Positions 51,641-61,193 of a stretch of DNA of 64,000 nucleotides are shown here, in pieces. The notes under the pieces were generated by a model, which saw only the letters and a program-made list of their open reading frames with translations, was not told the DNA's origin and ran no database searches. The stretch lies in the NCBI RefSeq assembly GCF_029240215.1, contig NZ_JARBTK010000001.1:1-64000 (forward strand). The letters are read 5' to 3'. This DNA is from Chryseobacterium sp. (GTDB lineage Bacteria; Bacteroidota; Bacteroidia; Flavobacteriales; Weeksellaceae). The position numbers and the translations under genes were made by a program. Positions within the stretch are counted from its first letter, which is position 1. The number at the start of each line of letters is the position of its first letter.

Positions 51641-51699
51641 AACGCAAAGTCCGCAAAGATTTTTTGACTACTAGCTGCTTTTAAGTTCGCAAAGGCGTT
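51641..51699. repeat. CGCAAAG repeats with AACGC/GCGTT ends
   Basis: CGCAAAG occurs at 51643, 51652 and 51688, and the segment is bounded by AACGC and GCGTT. It occupies the SPFH-Arc gap and resembles short intergenic repeats seen in related genomes. No gene or promoter is evident. Confidence 0.45.
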
Positions 51700-51765
51700 T
51701 CACTTAACGAAGAATACAAAGGTTTAATTATTATGCTAAAATTAACCTAAGCTTTAGTATTAATC

Positions 51766-52632
51766 TTAATTATATAAGGTTCCTGCATTTAGAATGGGTT
51801 GTGCTGCTTTTTCACCGCAAAGGACGACCATTAAATTACTGACCATCGCAGCTTTTCTTTCATCATCCAATTCAACAATATTTTCTTCTGATAATTTTTT
51901 CAAAGCTAAATCTACCATTCCGACTGCACCTTCTACAATTTTGGTTCTCGCTGCTACAATTGCTGTTGCCTGTTGTCTCTGAAGCATTGCTCCTGCAATT
52001 TCTGATGCATAAGCCAAGTGAGAAATTCTTGCTTCCTGAATAATAATTCCTGCTTTTGAAAGTCGGTCTGTCAGTTCCTGTTCAAGAATAGAATTGATTT
52101 TATCGCCACCTTCTCTTAATGTAATCGGTGCATGATCATCTTCCAAGTTATCGTAAGGAAAACTCATTGCCAAATGACGAACCGCCGCCTCACTCTGCAT
52201 TTTCACAAAATCTGAATATCTTTCAACATCAAATGCTGCTTTATAAGTATCGCCTACTTTCCACACCATTACAACTGCAATTTCAATGGGATTTCCCATT
52301 TTGTCATTTACTTTTAACGTTTGTCCCTGAAGATTTTCCGAACGCAAAGACATTTTTTGTGATGAGTATAAAGGATTGATAAAAAACAGTCCGTTATCTT
52401 TTACCGATCCTACATATTTTCCAAAGAAATTCAAAACTCTCGAATGGTTTGGCTGAATAATCATCAAACCTTTCATAAAGAAACAGCTCAATAAAAAACA
52501 AGCTATTGCAAGAATAACAAATGTGATGCTGACTTCAACTCCGGTAATAAACAGATAGCCGGAAGCTGCCAATAATACTAAACAAATAACAAGGGCAAGA
52601 TAGCCTGACATTGGTTTTAAAACTTTTTCCAT
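51766..52632 (-). CDS. SPFH domain / Band 7 membrane protein
   Basis: The 288 residues start with two N-terminal hydrophobic segments (YLALVICLVLLAASGYLFI and SITFVILAIACFLLSCFFM), followed by an SPFH domain: IIQPNHSRVLNFFGKYVGSVKDNG, VWKVGDTYKAAFDVERYSDF, then the amphipathic coiled coil KAGIIIQEARISHLAYASEIAGAM and LQRQQATAIVAARTKIVEGAVGMV (each in part). Such stomatin-type proteins oligomerise into membrane microdomains; the client is unknown. It lies upstream of an Arc-like gene. Confidence 0.9.
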   Translation of the reverse strand: MEKVLKPMSGYLALVICLVLLAASGYLFITGVEVSITFVILAIACFLLSCFFMKGLMIIQPNHSRVLNFFGKYVGSVKDNGLFFINPLYSSQKMSLRSENLQGQTLKVNDKMGNPIEIAVVMVWKVGDTYKAAFDVERYSDFVKMQSEAAVRHLAMSFPYDNLEDDHAPITLREGGDKINSILEQELTDRLSKAGIIIQEARISHLAYASEIAGAMLQRQQATAIVAARTKIVEGAVGMVDLALKKLSEENIVELDDERKAAMVSNLMVVLCGEKAAQPILNAGTLYN

Positions 52633-52650
52633 GATTTTTTTATTTTTAAA

Positions 52651-52671
52651 ATGATATTAATTTGATATCAT
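52651..52671. promoter_or_regulatory. inverted repeat before the SPFH gene, candidate operator
   Basis: ATGATAT and ATATCAT lie 7 nt apart, 19 bp upstream of the SPFH start. They immediately adjoin a -7-like TATCTTTA (52678-52671, minus). An autorepressor such as the nearby Arc-like protein could bind here. Confidence 0.45.
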
Positions 52672-52766
52672 AAAGATATAAATAAGTTTTGAATTATAAG
52701 TTTTTTTGATCAAATAAATTTCTTTTTATAATCTTAACATGAGAGATTCTTATAAAAATATTCACA

Positions 52767-52845
52767 CAGTTTGTCATTCCGTAGGAATCACAACAGTTTA
52801 AAGGTGAGATAGCTGTTGCTTAGATTCCTGCGGAATGACAAACTG
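52767..52845. repeat. dispersed inverted repeat, copy 4
   Basis: CAGTTTGTCATTCCGTAGG and its reverse complement (one mismatch) enclose a centre that itself has an inner CAACAG/CTGTTG pairing. It is the same family as copies 1 and 2. Confidence 0.85.
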
Positions 52846-52853
52846 CATGAAAT

Positions 52854-52885
52854 AAAAAATCCCTGAAAAATTAATTTCAGGGATT
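52854..52885 (-). terminator. terminator after the cytochrome c biogenesis gene
   Basis: Stem AATCCCTGAAA / TTTCAGGGATT with a 7-nt loop and a minus-strand T run, 24 nt beyond the stop. Confidence 0.88.
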
Positions 52886-52908
52886 CTGTTTTATCAATAA
52901 ATTTTAAT

Positions 52909-55900
52909 TTATTTTTTCTTTAAGGCAACAAACTTGAAGTAAGAAACTATTGATAATAACAACATTGTTCCTAAACCAATATATACCCAAGCCGGAACCG
53001 GAACAGGATCTCCTGCTGCGTAAGAATGCAGCCCGCTTAAGTAATAATTTACTCCAAAATAGGTCATGACCATTGAGCAAAATGCAAACATCGTTGCAAC
53101 GTGGAATGCCCATCTACTTCTCAATCCAGGAACCAATCTCATGTGTATAACAAAAGCGTAAACCATAATCGAAATAAATGCCCAAGTTTCTTTCGGATCC
53201 CAACTCCAATATCTTCCCCAAGATTCATTGGCCCAGATTCCACCTAAGAAATTCCCTACGGTAAGAGCAAAAAGTCCGATCGTTAAAGACATTTCAGAAA
53301 CGATTGCCAATTCTTTTAACGTAGTATCATTATGAAATTTAAATAAATTCTTATCTGAAATAATGTAGAAAACCAATGAAATTACCGCAATGATCATTGA
53401 CAGTGCAAAGAAACCGTAACTCGAAGTAATAATTGCAACGTGTACAATCAACCAATAAGACTTCAAAACAGGAACTAATGGTGTAATCTGCGGATCAAGA
53501 GCTGAACCTCCATGAGCAAACCCCATCATGATTACAGCTACCATAAATCCGGCAGCCGGAATTAAGGCATTTGAGTTTCTATACAAAGCTAAACCAGCAG
53601 AAATTCCTACCCATGAGATGAAAATAATCGCTTCATAGCCGTTACTCCAAGGTGCATGACCAGAAATATACCATCTTGCAACCAATCCTAGGAAATGAAG
53701 AAAATATCCAACTACACCTAAAATAATGATTGCTTTAATGATTTTACTTAAAAGTTTTTTAGACTTAAATAATTCCACAAAACCTAAGATCAGCAATAAA
53801 CTTCCGATAATTGTATAGAAAATTAAAAGTTTGAAGTTAAGATTCACCTCGTTCATGAAAACTTCCAGGTCAACTTTAGTTTTAGAAGGAACTACGCTTT
53901 TTCCCCACTTCTGCTGATAAGCTGAAAGCTTTGCTAATTCTGCATCAGCTTTGGTCCAATCACCTGTTTTCTGAGCCTGAAGAGCTTCTGCGAAATAAGG
54001 TCCCATTACTTGCTGAGATTCCATATCCGGTTCCATTTTTTGGTCAAGCCAAGAATGCCAAGTGTGATTCGGGTCATTTTTTACAGGAACAATTCTCATG
54101 AACTGACCGCTGAAAAATTCATTAAAAATCTGAACTCTTTCGTTTACTTTGATGACTTGTTTGTCATATTCAGTCTGCTCGGAAGCTTTTTTACGAAAAG
54201 CGTTATTGTAGTCTTCATCTAAGATGTAAGTCAGGTTTCCATTAGCATCGGCAGGAAAAAGATTCATCAACGAAGTATACCCGTCTTCGTCAGCTTTTGT
54301 TTTCTCCAAAAGTTCTTTACCTCCTTTTGAATCGATCTTAATCAACGGAACCATTGTCCAGCTTGGAGTATCTGTGTTTACGGATAAAAACCATTGATTT
54401 GCGGTAAGATATTTTCCGTCTGTACCTCTGAACGCATCTTTTTTGTACAATTTTCTTAAAACATCTAAAGCCTGGGTGTTTGTAGGAACAATTCTACCTT
54501 CGAAATTCTGAACCAAAAGATATCCGAATTTATCTGCGTGTTCTTTACTGATTTTATTTCTTGCAATGATCTCGTCTGCTGAAATCATTTTCATTTTCGT
54601 TAAAGGTGCAGCCACAGAATTTTGTTGTACACTTGGCTGTGGCTTATGTGTTTCCGAAGGCGCTTCATGCGTATGACCGTCTCCTTCTACATGTACATGT
54701 TCTCTACTTCCATCTGTGTTTCCATGAGTCTCAATTTTCTGTGCATTTAAGCCGAAACTTAAAAATAGAAGCAGAATTGCTGCTGCTCTTTTCTTGTTGA
54801 TGTCTTTCAGCATCTTGTTTAATTTCCAGAAGTGAGTTCCTTTCCAGAAGAAGATCACAAACATTCCGCCAAATAAAAATGCATATCCTATATAAGAAAT
54901 TAAAGTTCCCCAGAAATCGTGATTTACAGATAAAACAGTTCCCATTCTGTCTGGTGAAAAACTAGACTGGAAGAAACGGTATCCTTTATAATTCAACACA
55001 TTATTCATATAAATTTTATAAGGGGTCTGTTTTCCCTGATCTATAATTTTAACATGACTTTCATATGCACTTGGAGATGAACTTCCGGGATATGTTTCCA
55101 TTACAAAGTCATCTAATTTTATTGCAAATGGAGTATTGTAAATTTTCGGACCAAAACCAACCATGATATTCAGATTATCTATATTAATCTGTTTGTACGC
55201 ATTTGGATTTCCTCTTTCTACGGATAGATCAACAATTTGTTTAGTTTTTGGACCTTGAAGCTCAATGGTCATTACATCAGGAACATTCTGATCTTTCTTT
55301 CTGTCGCCTTCAAAAGCCAATAATTTACCTTTTCTGAGACCTTCGGGAACAACTAATTTTAATTCGTTAATTGTATATAAACTTCTCAAAACCAAAGGCT
55401 GGAACTGATCTTTCACAGTAGTTCCCGTTGCCTGAGTTGCCATCGTCATGTAATTGGCATTGACAGGAGTCTTAATTAAAATCTGCCCATTTTCTTTTCT
55501 GAATTCAACGGCACCGTCAATAGCTCTGTTGAAGGTTACTAAAGTTCCGTTGATTGATTTTGTTTCACCTGGTTTGATATAAATATTCTGTCTTCCGGTT
55601 TCAGCAGTGGAAACCAGATGAAGATATTCCGCACCGTTTGGATCAGCAATTAAACTGTCTTTTTTTCTCTGAACATAGTCAAGCGTTTTTACTTTTACGG
55701 TCTTTCCGTGGAAATCATAGGTGGCAGCAAAATTTTTGTGCAATGGCGACATCAAATAAGGAATATCCTGATAGTCAAGCGCATCACCTTTTTCTTCTAT
55801 TTTAATTTTAAAGAAATGTTTATCCGTAACAATCTCATTAGAAGTTTCTCCTTCTCTGATCACCATTTGACCTTCAAAACTGATATATCTTGTAATTGCC

Positions 55901-56175
55901 CCTCCAATAAAAATGAATATGAATGCAAGGTGGAAAACCAAAACCGGCCATTTTTCTCTTTTCCAGAGACGGTAACGTGAAATATTTCCGATGAAATTCA
56001 GAATCAGAAGAACCATGATCAGTTCAAACCATTTAGCTTCATAGATTAATGCTTTCGCTGTGGGCGTTCCATAGTCGTTTTCTAAAAATGTTGCGTACGC
56101 CATAGAAAATGCGTAAACCAGCAATAGAATAGCCATTGTTCTGGTTGAAATAAGAATATCCTGGATCTTCTTCAT
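52909..56175 (-). CDS. fused ResB-CcsA cytochrome c biogenesis protein
   Basis: This 1088-residue fusion carries out System II haem delivery and ligation to apocytochrome c at the outer face of the membrane. The N-terminal half is ResB-like, with membrane helices (MAILLLVYAFSMAYATFLEN) and a large extracytoplasmic domain. The C-terminal half is CcsA-like, with the tryptophan-rich haem-binding motif WGRYWSWDPKETWAFIS and membrane His residues. Between them is a His-rich loop (HGNTDGSREHVHVEGDGHTH, about residues 485-510), then a soluble Lys-rich domain. The fusion is typical of Bacteroidota and Epsilonproteobacteria. It stands alone. Confidence 0.93.
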   Translation of the reverse strand: MKKIQDILISTRTMAILLLVYAFSMAYATFLENDYGTPTAKALIYEAKWFELIMVLLILNFIGNISRYRLWKREKWPVLVFHLAFIFIFIGGAITRYISFEGQMVIREGETSNEIVTDKHFFKIKIEEKGDALDYQDIPYLMSPLHKNFAATYDFHGKTVKVKTLDYVQRKKDSLIADPNGAEYLHLVSTAETGRQNIYIKPGETKSINGTLVTFNRAIDGAVEFRKENGQILIKTPVNANYMTMATQATGTTVKDQFQPLVLRSLYTINELKLVVPEGLRKGKLLAFEGDRKKDQNVPDVMTIELQGPKTKQIVDLSVERGNPNAYKQINIDNLNIMVGFGPKIYNTPFAIKLDDFVMETYPGSSSPSAYESHVKIIDQGKQTPYKIYMNNVLNYKGYRFFQSSFSPDRMGTVLSVNHDFWGTLISYIGYAFLFGGMFVIFFWKGTHFWKLNKMLKDINKKRAAAILLLFLSFGLNAQKIETHGNTDGSREHVHVEGDGHTHEAPSETHKPQPSVQQNSVAAPLTKMKMISADEIIARNKISKEHADKFGYLLVQNFEGRIVPTNTQALDVLRKLYKKDAFRGTDGKYLTANQWFLSVNTDTPSWTMVPLIKIDSKGGKELLEKTKADEDGYTSLMNLFPADANGNLTYILDEDYNNAFRKKASEQTEYDKQVIKVNERVQIFNEFFSGQFMRIVPVKNDPNHTWHSWLDQKMEPDMESQQVMGPYFAEALQAQKTGDWTKADAELAKLSAYQQKWGKSVVPSKTKVDLEVFMNEVNLNFKLLIFYTIIGSLLLILGFVELFKSKKLLSKIIKAIIILGVVGYFLHFLGLVARWYISGHAPWSNGYEAIIFISWVGISAGLALYRNSNALIPAAGFMVAVIMMGFAHGGSALDPQITPLVPVLKSYWLIVHVAIITSSYGFFALSMIIAVISLVFYIISDKNLFKFHNDTTLKELAIVSEMSLTIGLFALTVGNFLGGIWANESWGRYWSWDPKETWAFISIMVYAFVIHMRLVPGLRSRWAFHVATMFAFCSMVMTYFGVNYYLSGLHSYAAGDPVPVPAWVYIGLGTMLLLSIVSYFKFVALKKK

Positions 56176-56195
56176 GATTTTTTTTACTTGACATG

Positions 56196-56203
56196 CAAAA
56201 ATA
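56196..56203 (-). promoter_or_regulatory. -7 box for the ResB-CcsA gene
   Basis: TATTTTTG on the minus strand, 20 nt before the ATG, matches TAnnTTTG. Confidence 0.6.
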
Positions 56204-56389
56204 AGGATGATAAAACGAAAGGGAGAGAAAAAAAGCTGTTTTTTGTCATCAGAAGCCTATGAAAGTGTTATTTTGAATCATTCTTAATAACCTTAAAATC
56301 ATTCTTAAAAATCTAAATTATCTGTGAATCAACATAGAAAAGCGACTTCGTTTTTATGAAAAAAAATAATGACAATATTAAAAAAACAC

Positions 56390-56397
56390 TAAATTTG
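56390..56397 (+). promoter_or_regulatory. -7 box for ftsK
   Basis: TAAATTTG, 14 nt before the ATG, matches TAnnTTTG. Confidence 0.6.
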
Positions 56398-56411
56398 CCA
56401 GGATTGACATT

Positions 56412-58940
56412 ATGGAAAAGAAAACACAAAAACCACAGACCGAGTCGCCTGAAAAAGGCAAGATCTTATCAAAACCGCGCATCTTTTTCGGATTGACGTT
56501 CATCGTTTTTTCGGGAGTCCTTGCGCTGTCGTTCATTTCGTATCTAATGAATTGGAAATCAGATCAGAGCCAAGCCGGAACAATGCTTGATAAAAGCATA
56601 AAATCTTCCAATATTTTTGGAAAATTAGGCGATTGGCTGGGCAATATCTTTATCTTTGAAAGCATCGGGGTTGCATCATTTATTGTTGCATTTCTTTTTG
56701 TGGTTTTCGGGACAATGATCCTGAAGAAAAAAATCTTTAAACCATGGATGACTTTCGGACATTCTTTATTTTTCATTTGCTGGCTTCCTATTTTTTTCGG
56801 AGCCATCACAAAAGGTCAGGGAAATGCAGGAGTTCTGAGTGGAGTTTACGGCTATCAGATTATGGATTCTCTGAATGCAATCATCGGAAGTGTTGGTCTT
56901 TGGTTGGTTTTAATAGTAAGTATTGCTTTGTATTTTATTCTTGAATTTAATCTTCGTCCAAGCTCAATCAAATCAAAATTTAATGAAATCAATGAAAATA
57001 CGATTGGCAGAGTAAAATCAATGATGCCGAATTCCAGTGAAAATTTTGAAGCAGATGAAGAACTTGAAAATGAAATTCAGGAAAACTCACCGAATATTAC
57101 AGTAACTGATCTTTCTGAAAACTCTAAAACAAAAGATTCTTCAAAATCAACAAAAACTTCTGTCGAAATTCTGCCGGCTTCCAGTGTAGAAACCATTGTT
57201 ACTCCTAATCAAACTTCATTTGAAGAGGATAAAAAAGAATTTTCGCAACCTTTAAGTTTAGATTTAAACACAAAACCCGTAATTCCTGTTGCGAAACATG
57301 AAGAAGCTTTTGATATGAAACCTTCTACTTCGTCATCGGATGGAATTAAATTTAATGTAGAAGTTGCTCCTGCTGTTGAGATTTTGGATGATTCTGAAAA
57401 GCAGTCGAATGATCTGGTTGAAAAACACGGTTTATATGATCATCGTTTGGATCTGGCTAAATTCCAGATGCCAACTTTAGATTTGCTGAAAGATTACGGA
57501 AATGAAGAAATTTCGGTTAATAAAGAAGAATTAGAAGAAAACAAAAATAAAATTGTCGGATTACTAAAGAACTTCAATGTTGGAATTGCTGAAATTAAAG
57601 CGACCATCGGACCAACAGTTACTTTATACGAAATCGTACCGGAAGCGGGAATCAGAGTTTCTGCAATTAAAAAACTTCAGGATGATATTGCTTTGAATCT
57701 TTCAGCTTTAGGAATCAGAATCATTGCACCAATGCCAGGAAAAGGAACGATAGGAATTGAAGTTCCGAGAAAAAACCCCACGATGGTTTCTATGCGCTCG
57801 GTAATTGCTTCACAGAAATTCCAGAATACAGATATGGATCTTCCGGTTGTGTTTGGAAAAACGATTTCTAATGAAGTTTTCATGGCAGATTTATCAAAAA
57901 TGCCTCACCTTTTAATGGCTGGTTCTACAGGACAGGGAAAGTCGGTTGGTATTAATGCAATCTTGACTTCCCTACTTTATAAGAAGCATCCGAGTGAATT
58001 GAAATTCGTAATGGTTGACCCTAAAAAAGTGGAGCTTTCACTATATTCAAAAATTGAAAGACATTATTTAGCAAAACTTCCCGATTCTGATGATGCAATT
58101 ATCACGGATACTCATAAAGTGATCAACACTTTGAATTCTCTTTGTGTAGAGATGGATCAGCGATATGATTTGCTTAAAAACGCTTTCTGTAAAAATTTAA
58201 AAGAATACAATAAAAAATTCAGCGAAAGAAAATTAAATCCTGAAAATGGACACAGATATTTGCCATACATCGTTTTGGTAGTCGATGAATTTGCAGATTT
58301 GATTATGACTGCCGGAAAAGAAGTTGAACTTCCTATCGCAAGATTGGCGCAGTTGGCAAGAGCGGTCGGAATTCACCTTATTGTTGCAACGCAAAGACCT
58401 TCGGTGAATGTAATTACCGGTATGATTAAAGCCAATTTCCCTGCAAGAGCTGCATTTAGAGTAATTTCAAGTGTAGATTCAAGAACTATTCTGGATTCTC
58501 CGGGAGCAGATCAGTTAATTGGAAAAGGTGACATGCTTTATTTTAACGGAAATGAAATTTTAAGACTTCAGTGTGCATTTGTTGATACGCCTGAAGTTGA
58601 AAGACTGGCAGAATTTATCGGTGAACAAAAAGGTTATGCTTCTGCATTTATGCTTCCAGAATATGTAAATGAAGAGGCAACAAGTTCTGTCGGAGCTTTT
58701 GATCCTAATGAAAAAGATCAATTATTTGATGAAGCAGCGAGAATTATTGTTTCAACTCAGCAAGGTTCAACCTCTATGCTTCAGAGACAATTGAAATTAG
58801 GATACAACAGAGCCGGAAGAATAATGGATCAGCTTGAAGCAAGCGGTATTGTTGGTGGATTCAACGGTGCTAAAGCGAGAGAGGTTCTTATTAGTGATCT
58901 GAATTCTTTGGAACAGTTTTTGGAAGATCTGCGAAGTTAA
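56412..58940 (+). CDS. ftsK: DNA translocase FtsK
   Basis: It pumps DNA at the division septum and helps resolve chromosome dimers. The 842 residues have four N-terminal membrane helices (about 25-185), a variable acidic and Ser-rich linker (about 190-370), and the alpha-beta motor with Walker A AGSTGQGKSVG at about residue 503, Walker B IVLVVDEFADLIM, and LIVATQRPSVNVITGMIKANFP. It ends in the winged-helix gamma domain (STSMLQRQLKLGYNRAGRIMDQLE), which recognises KOPS-type sequences. It is shorter than E. coli FtsK, as usual in this phylum. lolA follows 76 nt downstream. Confidence 0.97.
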   Translation: MEKKTQKPQTESPEKGKILSKPRIFFGLTFIVFSGVLALSFISYLMNWKSDQSQAGTMLDKSIKSSNIFGKLGDWLGNIFIFESIGVASFIVAFLFVVFGTMILKKKIFKPWMTFGHSLFFICWLPIFFGAITKGQGNAGVLSGVYGYQIMDSLNAIIGSVGLWLVLIVSIALYFILEFNLRPSSIKSKFNEINENTIGRVKSMMPNSSENFEADEELENEIQENSPNITVTDLSENSKTKDSSKSTKTSVEILPASSVETIVTPNQTSFEEDKKEFSQPLSLDLNTKPVIPVAKHEEAFDMKPSTSSSDGIKFNVEVAPAVEILDDSEKQSNDLVEKHGLYDHRLDLAKFQMPTLDLLKDYGNEEISVNKEELEENKNKIVGLLKNFNVGIAEIKATIGPTVTLYEIVPEAGIRVSAIKKLQDDIALNLSALGIRIIAPMPGKGTIGIEVPRKNPTMVSMRSVIASQKFQNTDMDLPVVFGKTISNEVFMADLSKMPHLLMAGSTGQGKSVGINAILTSLLYKKHPSELKFVMVDPKKVELSLYSKIERHYLAKLPDSDDAIITDTHKVINTLNSLCVEMDQRYDLLKNAFCKNLKEYNKKFSERKLNPENGHRYLPYIVLVVDEFADLIMTAGKEVELPIARLAQLARAVGIHLIVATQRPSVNVITGMIKANFPARAAFRVISSVDSRTILDSPGADQLIGKGDMLYFNGNEILRLQCAFVDTPEVERLAEFIGEQKGYASAFMLPEYVNEEATSSVGAFDPNEKDQLFDEAARIIVSTQQGSTSMLQRQLKLGYNRAGRIMDQLEASGIVGGFNGAKAREVLISDLNSLEQFLEDLRS

Positions 58941-59016
58941 AAAAACAAGTCAGATTTACATTTTAACTTTTGACAATTCAATTTGTCTAAAGAATAGAAA
59001 ATTTAGAAAAAGAAAC

Positions 59017-59664
59017 ATGAAAAAAATAATTTCAAAAATAGTATTGGGTAGTTTTGTGGTAGGAAGTATTGCTTTTGTACAGGCTCAAAAAATTGATGCT
59101 AAAGCAAAAAAAATCTTGGATGATGTAACGGCAAATTACAAATCTAAAAAGAATTCTTATTTCAAATTTGCTTTTGGAAGCGGTGTAAACGGTGTGGTGA
59201 GCAAAAACGAACCCGGAATATATTACACAGCCGGCGATAAATATAAATTGAAGATCATGGAGACAGAGCAGATTTTCGATGGCAGCAAAATTTACAATAT
59301 CAACACAGAAGATAAGGAAGTGACGGTAGCAAAGCCTAATGAAAGTTCGACGATGTTCTCTCCTATTAATTATCTTACCTCGTACAGAAATGATTACAAT
59401 GTTACCTATAATGGTAAAAAAACGGTTGATGGTGTAAGTGCAGATTTTATTAAATTGACACCTGTAAAAGCAAACGGATTAAAATACATTTACATTTATA
59501 TCGATGGAGCAAAAAAACAAATGCTGAAATTGGAACAGCATGGAAACAACAAAGATATTGCGGTAATTTCTATTAAAGAATACAAAGAAAATCAGCAACT
59601 GGATTCTAATATGTTTGTTTTTGATAAAAATAAATTCAAAAATTATCTTGTTACAGAATTATAA
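59017..59664 (+). CDS. lolA: outer membrane lipoprotein carrier LolA
   Basis: It ferries lipoproteins across the periplasm. The 215 residues start with a signal peptide (KIISKIVLGSFVVGSIAFVQAQ). The half-barrel fold is indicated by ILDDVTANYKSKKNSYFKFAF, a KLKIMETEQIFDGSKIYNINTEDKEVTVAK stretch and TPVKANGLKYIYIYIDGAKKQMLKLEQ (each in part). Length is normal. It lies after ftsK, a neighbour pairing seen in many Bacteroidota and Proteobacteria. A terminator follows before the LptF/G-type permease. Confidence 0.92.
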   Translation: MKKIISKIVLGSFVVGSIAFVQAQKIDAKAKKILDDVTANYKSKKNSYFKFAFGSGVNGVVSKNEPGIYYTAGDKYKLKIMETEQIFDGSKIYNINTEDKEVTVAKPNESSTMFSPINYLTSYRNDYNVTYNGKKTVDGVSADFIKLTPVKANGLKYIYIYIDGAKKQMLKLEQHGNNKDIAVISIKEYKENQQLDSNMFVFDKNKFKNYLVTEL

Positions 59665-59686
59665 TTCTAAATAAATATTAAAATTT

Positions 59687-59716
59687 AAAGTCACAAAGGA
59701 AACTTTGTGGCTTTTT
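59687..59716 (+). terminator. terminator after lolA
   Basis: Stem AAAGTCACAAAG / CTTTGTGGCTTT (one G-T pair) with a GAAA tetraloop, then a T run. Confidence 0.85.
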
Positions 59717-59731
59717 CATTAATTTTGACGA

Positions 59732-61186
59732 ATGTTTAAAATATTAGACCGATATATCATTAAAACCTTTTTTGGTCCGTTTTTATTTATATTCAGCGTA
59801 TTGTTTTTCATTTTTATTGTAAACATTATCTGGATTCAGCTTGGGCAGTTTATGGGAAAGGGTCTTACTACATTTCAGATCATGAAACTTCTTTTTTATC
59901 TGGGAGTGAGTGTGGTAAGTATGGTTTTACCTTTAACAATACTTTTGGCGAGTATCATGTCTTTTGGTGAATTTGGTGAACGCTACGAACTTGCAGCAAT
60001 GAAAGCTGCAGGAATCTCACTGACCAGAGTGATGATGCCGCTTTTGGGAGTTGTGACTTTAATGGCGATTCTACTCTACTTTTTTTCGAATAATATTATT
60101 CCCGACTTCCAGAGAAAGGCAAAAAATATGCTTTTCAATATTGCTCAGACAAAACCTGCACTGAATTTTACACCGGGTCAGTTTATAGATCAAATTCCCG
60201 GATATATGGTGAAATTTGACAAGATTGAGGGTGAAGACGGTCGTGATCTGGAAGGGATTTTCATTCATAAAAAAGCAAGTACATTCGAAAATCAACAATC
60301 GATCGTAGCAGAAAAAGGAAAATTTGTAACGCCTCCCAATAAAAATTATCTACAGTTAGTTTTATTTAATGGTTATGTTTTTGAAGACAGCTATGCCGGA
60401 AAAGCAGAAAACGTACGATTAAAACAACCTGATCAGGCTATAAAATTTGATACGTTGGTTTCTCATTTTGATGTAAGTGAAATCATCAATAAAGCCATTG
60501 AAGAAGAAAAAATCACTGAAGATTACCGTTTTCAGACTTTTAATGAATTGTTTACCACGATTGATAAAGCCAGAAAAGACAATGCTAAATTGGTAAGCAA
60601 TATCAGTTCCGAAGTCATTTCTCAAACCAGTTCGGTCGTCAGTTATATGGATAAAAACAAGTCTAAAGCACCTGTGAAATCACAATATAAATTTGATACC
60701 ATCAAGACTGACAAAAAGTTGGAGATGATTTATAATGCGCACAGCAGATTAGATAATCTGAAAACAACATTAGATTCAAAAGAGCAGGAACTTACGCCAA
60801 GCATAAAATATTTTAATAAGGTGGTAATTTATCAGCAGAGAATTATCTCATATTCATTTACCTGTATTATTTTCTTTATGATCGGAGCGAGTTTGGGATC
60901 TATCATCCGAAAAGGAGGAATGGGTGTCCCTGTAATTGTTGCAATTGTGATCTTTATTATATTTTACGTAATCAATGTTGGGTTTGAAAACGTTGCATGG
61001 TCCGGAAAAATGAGTCCTTATCTTGCAGCATGGCTTCCGAATATGATTTTGTTTCCTTTTGGAGTTTTAATGACCTACAAGGCATTGACAGATTCTCAGT
61101 TATTCGATTCTGAAAAATACAAATCATTCTTTAAACCGCTTACAAAACTTTTCGTAAAGGATAAAGAACATAAACGATATCAATAA
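59732..61186 (+). CDS. LptF/LptG family permease
   Basis: This 484-residue inner-membrane permease belongs to the LptBFG lipopolysaccharide export complex. Helices at the N-terminus (MFKILDRYIIKTFFGPFLFIFS; VSMVLPLTILLASIMSFGEFGERYELAAMKAAGISLTRVM, in part) carry the coupling-helix motif YELAAMKAAG for LptB. A periplasmic beta-jellyroll follows (about 110-250), and two C-terminal helices start near IISYSFTCIIFFMIGASLGSI. A region of about 100 residues (245-350) between the jellyroll and the C-terminal helices is longer than usual and rich in Lys and Ser. LptF and LptG cannot be told apart. Confidence 0.93.
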   Translation: MFKILDRYIIKTFFGPFLFIFSVLFFIFIVNIIWIQLGQFMGKGLTTFQIMKLLFYLGVSVVSMVLPLTILLASIMSFGEFGERYELAAMKAAGISLTRVMMPLLGVVTLMAILLYFFSNNIIPDFQRKAKNMLFNIAQTKPALNFTPGQFIDQIPGYMVKFDKIEGEDGRDLEGIFIHKKASTFENQQSIVAEKGKFVTPPNKNYLQLVLFNGYVFEDSYAGKAENVRLKQPDQAIKFDTLVSHFDVSEIINKAIEEEKITEDYRFQTFNELFTTIDKARKDNAKLVSNISSEVISQTSSVVSYMDKNKSKAPVKSQYKFDTIKTDKKLEMIYNAHSRLDNLKTTLDSKEQELTPSIKYFNKVVIYQQRIISYSFTCIIFFMIGASLGSIIRKGGMGVPVIVAIVIFIIFYVINVGFENVAWSGKMSPYLAAWLPNMILFPFGVLMTYKALTDSQLFDSEKYKSFFKPLTKLFVKDKEHKRYQ

Positions 61187-61193
61187 GCATTTA

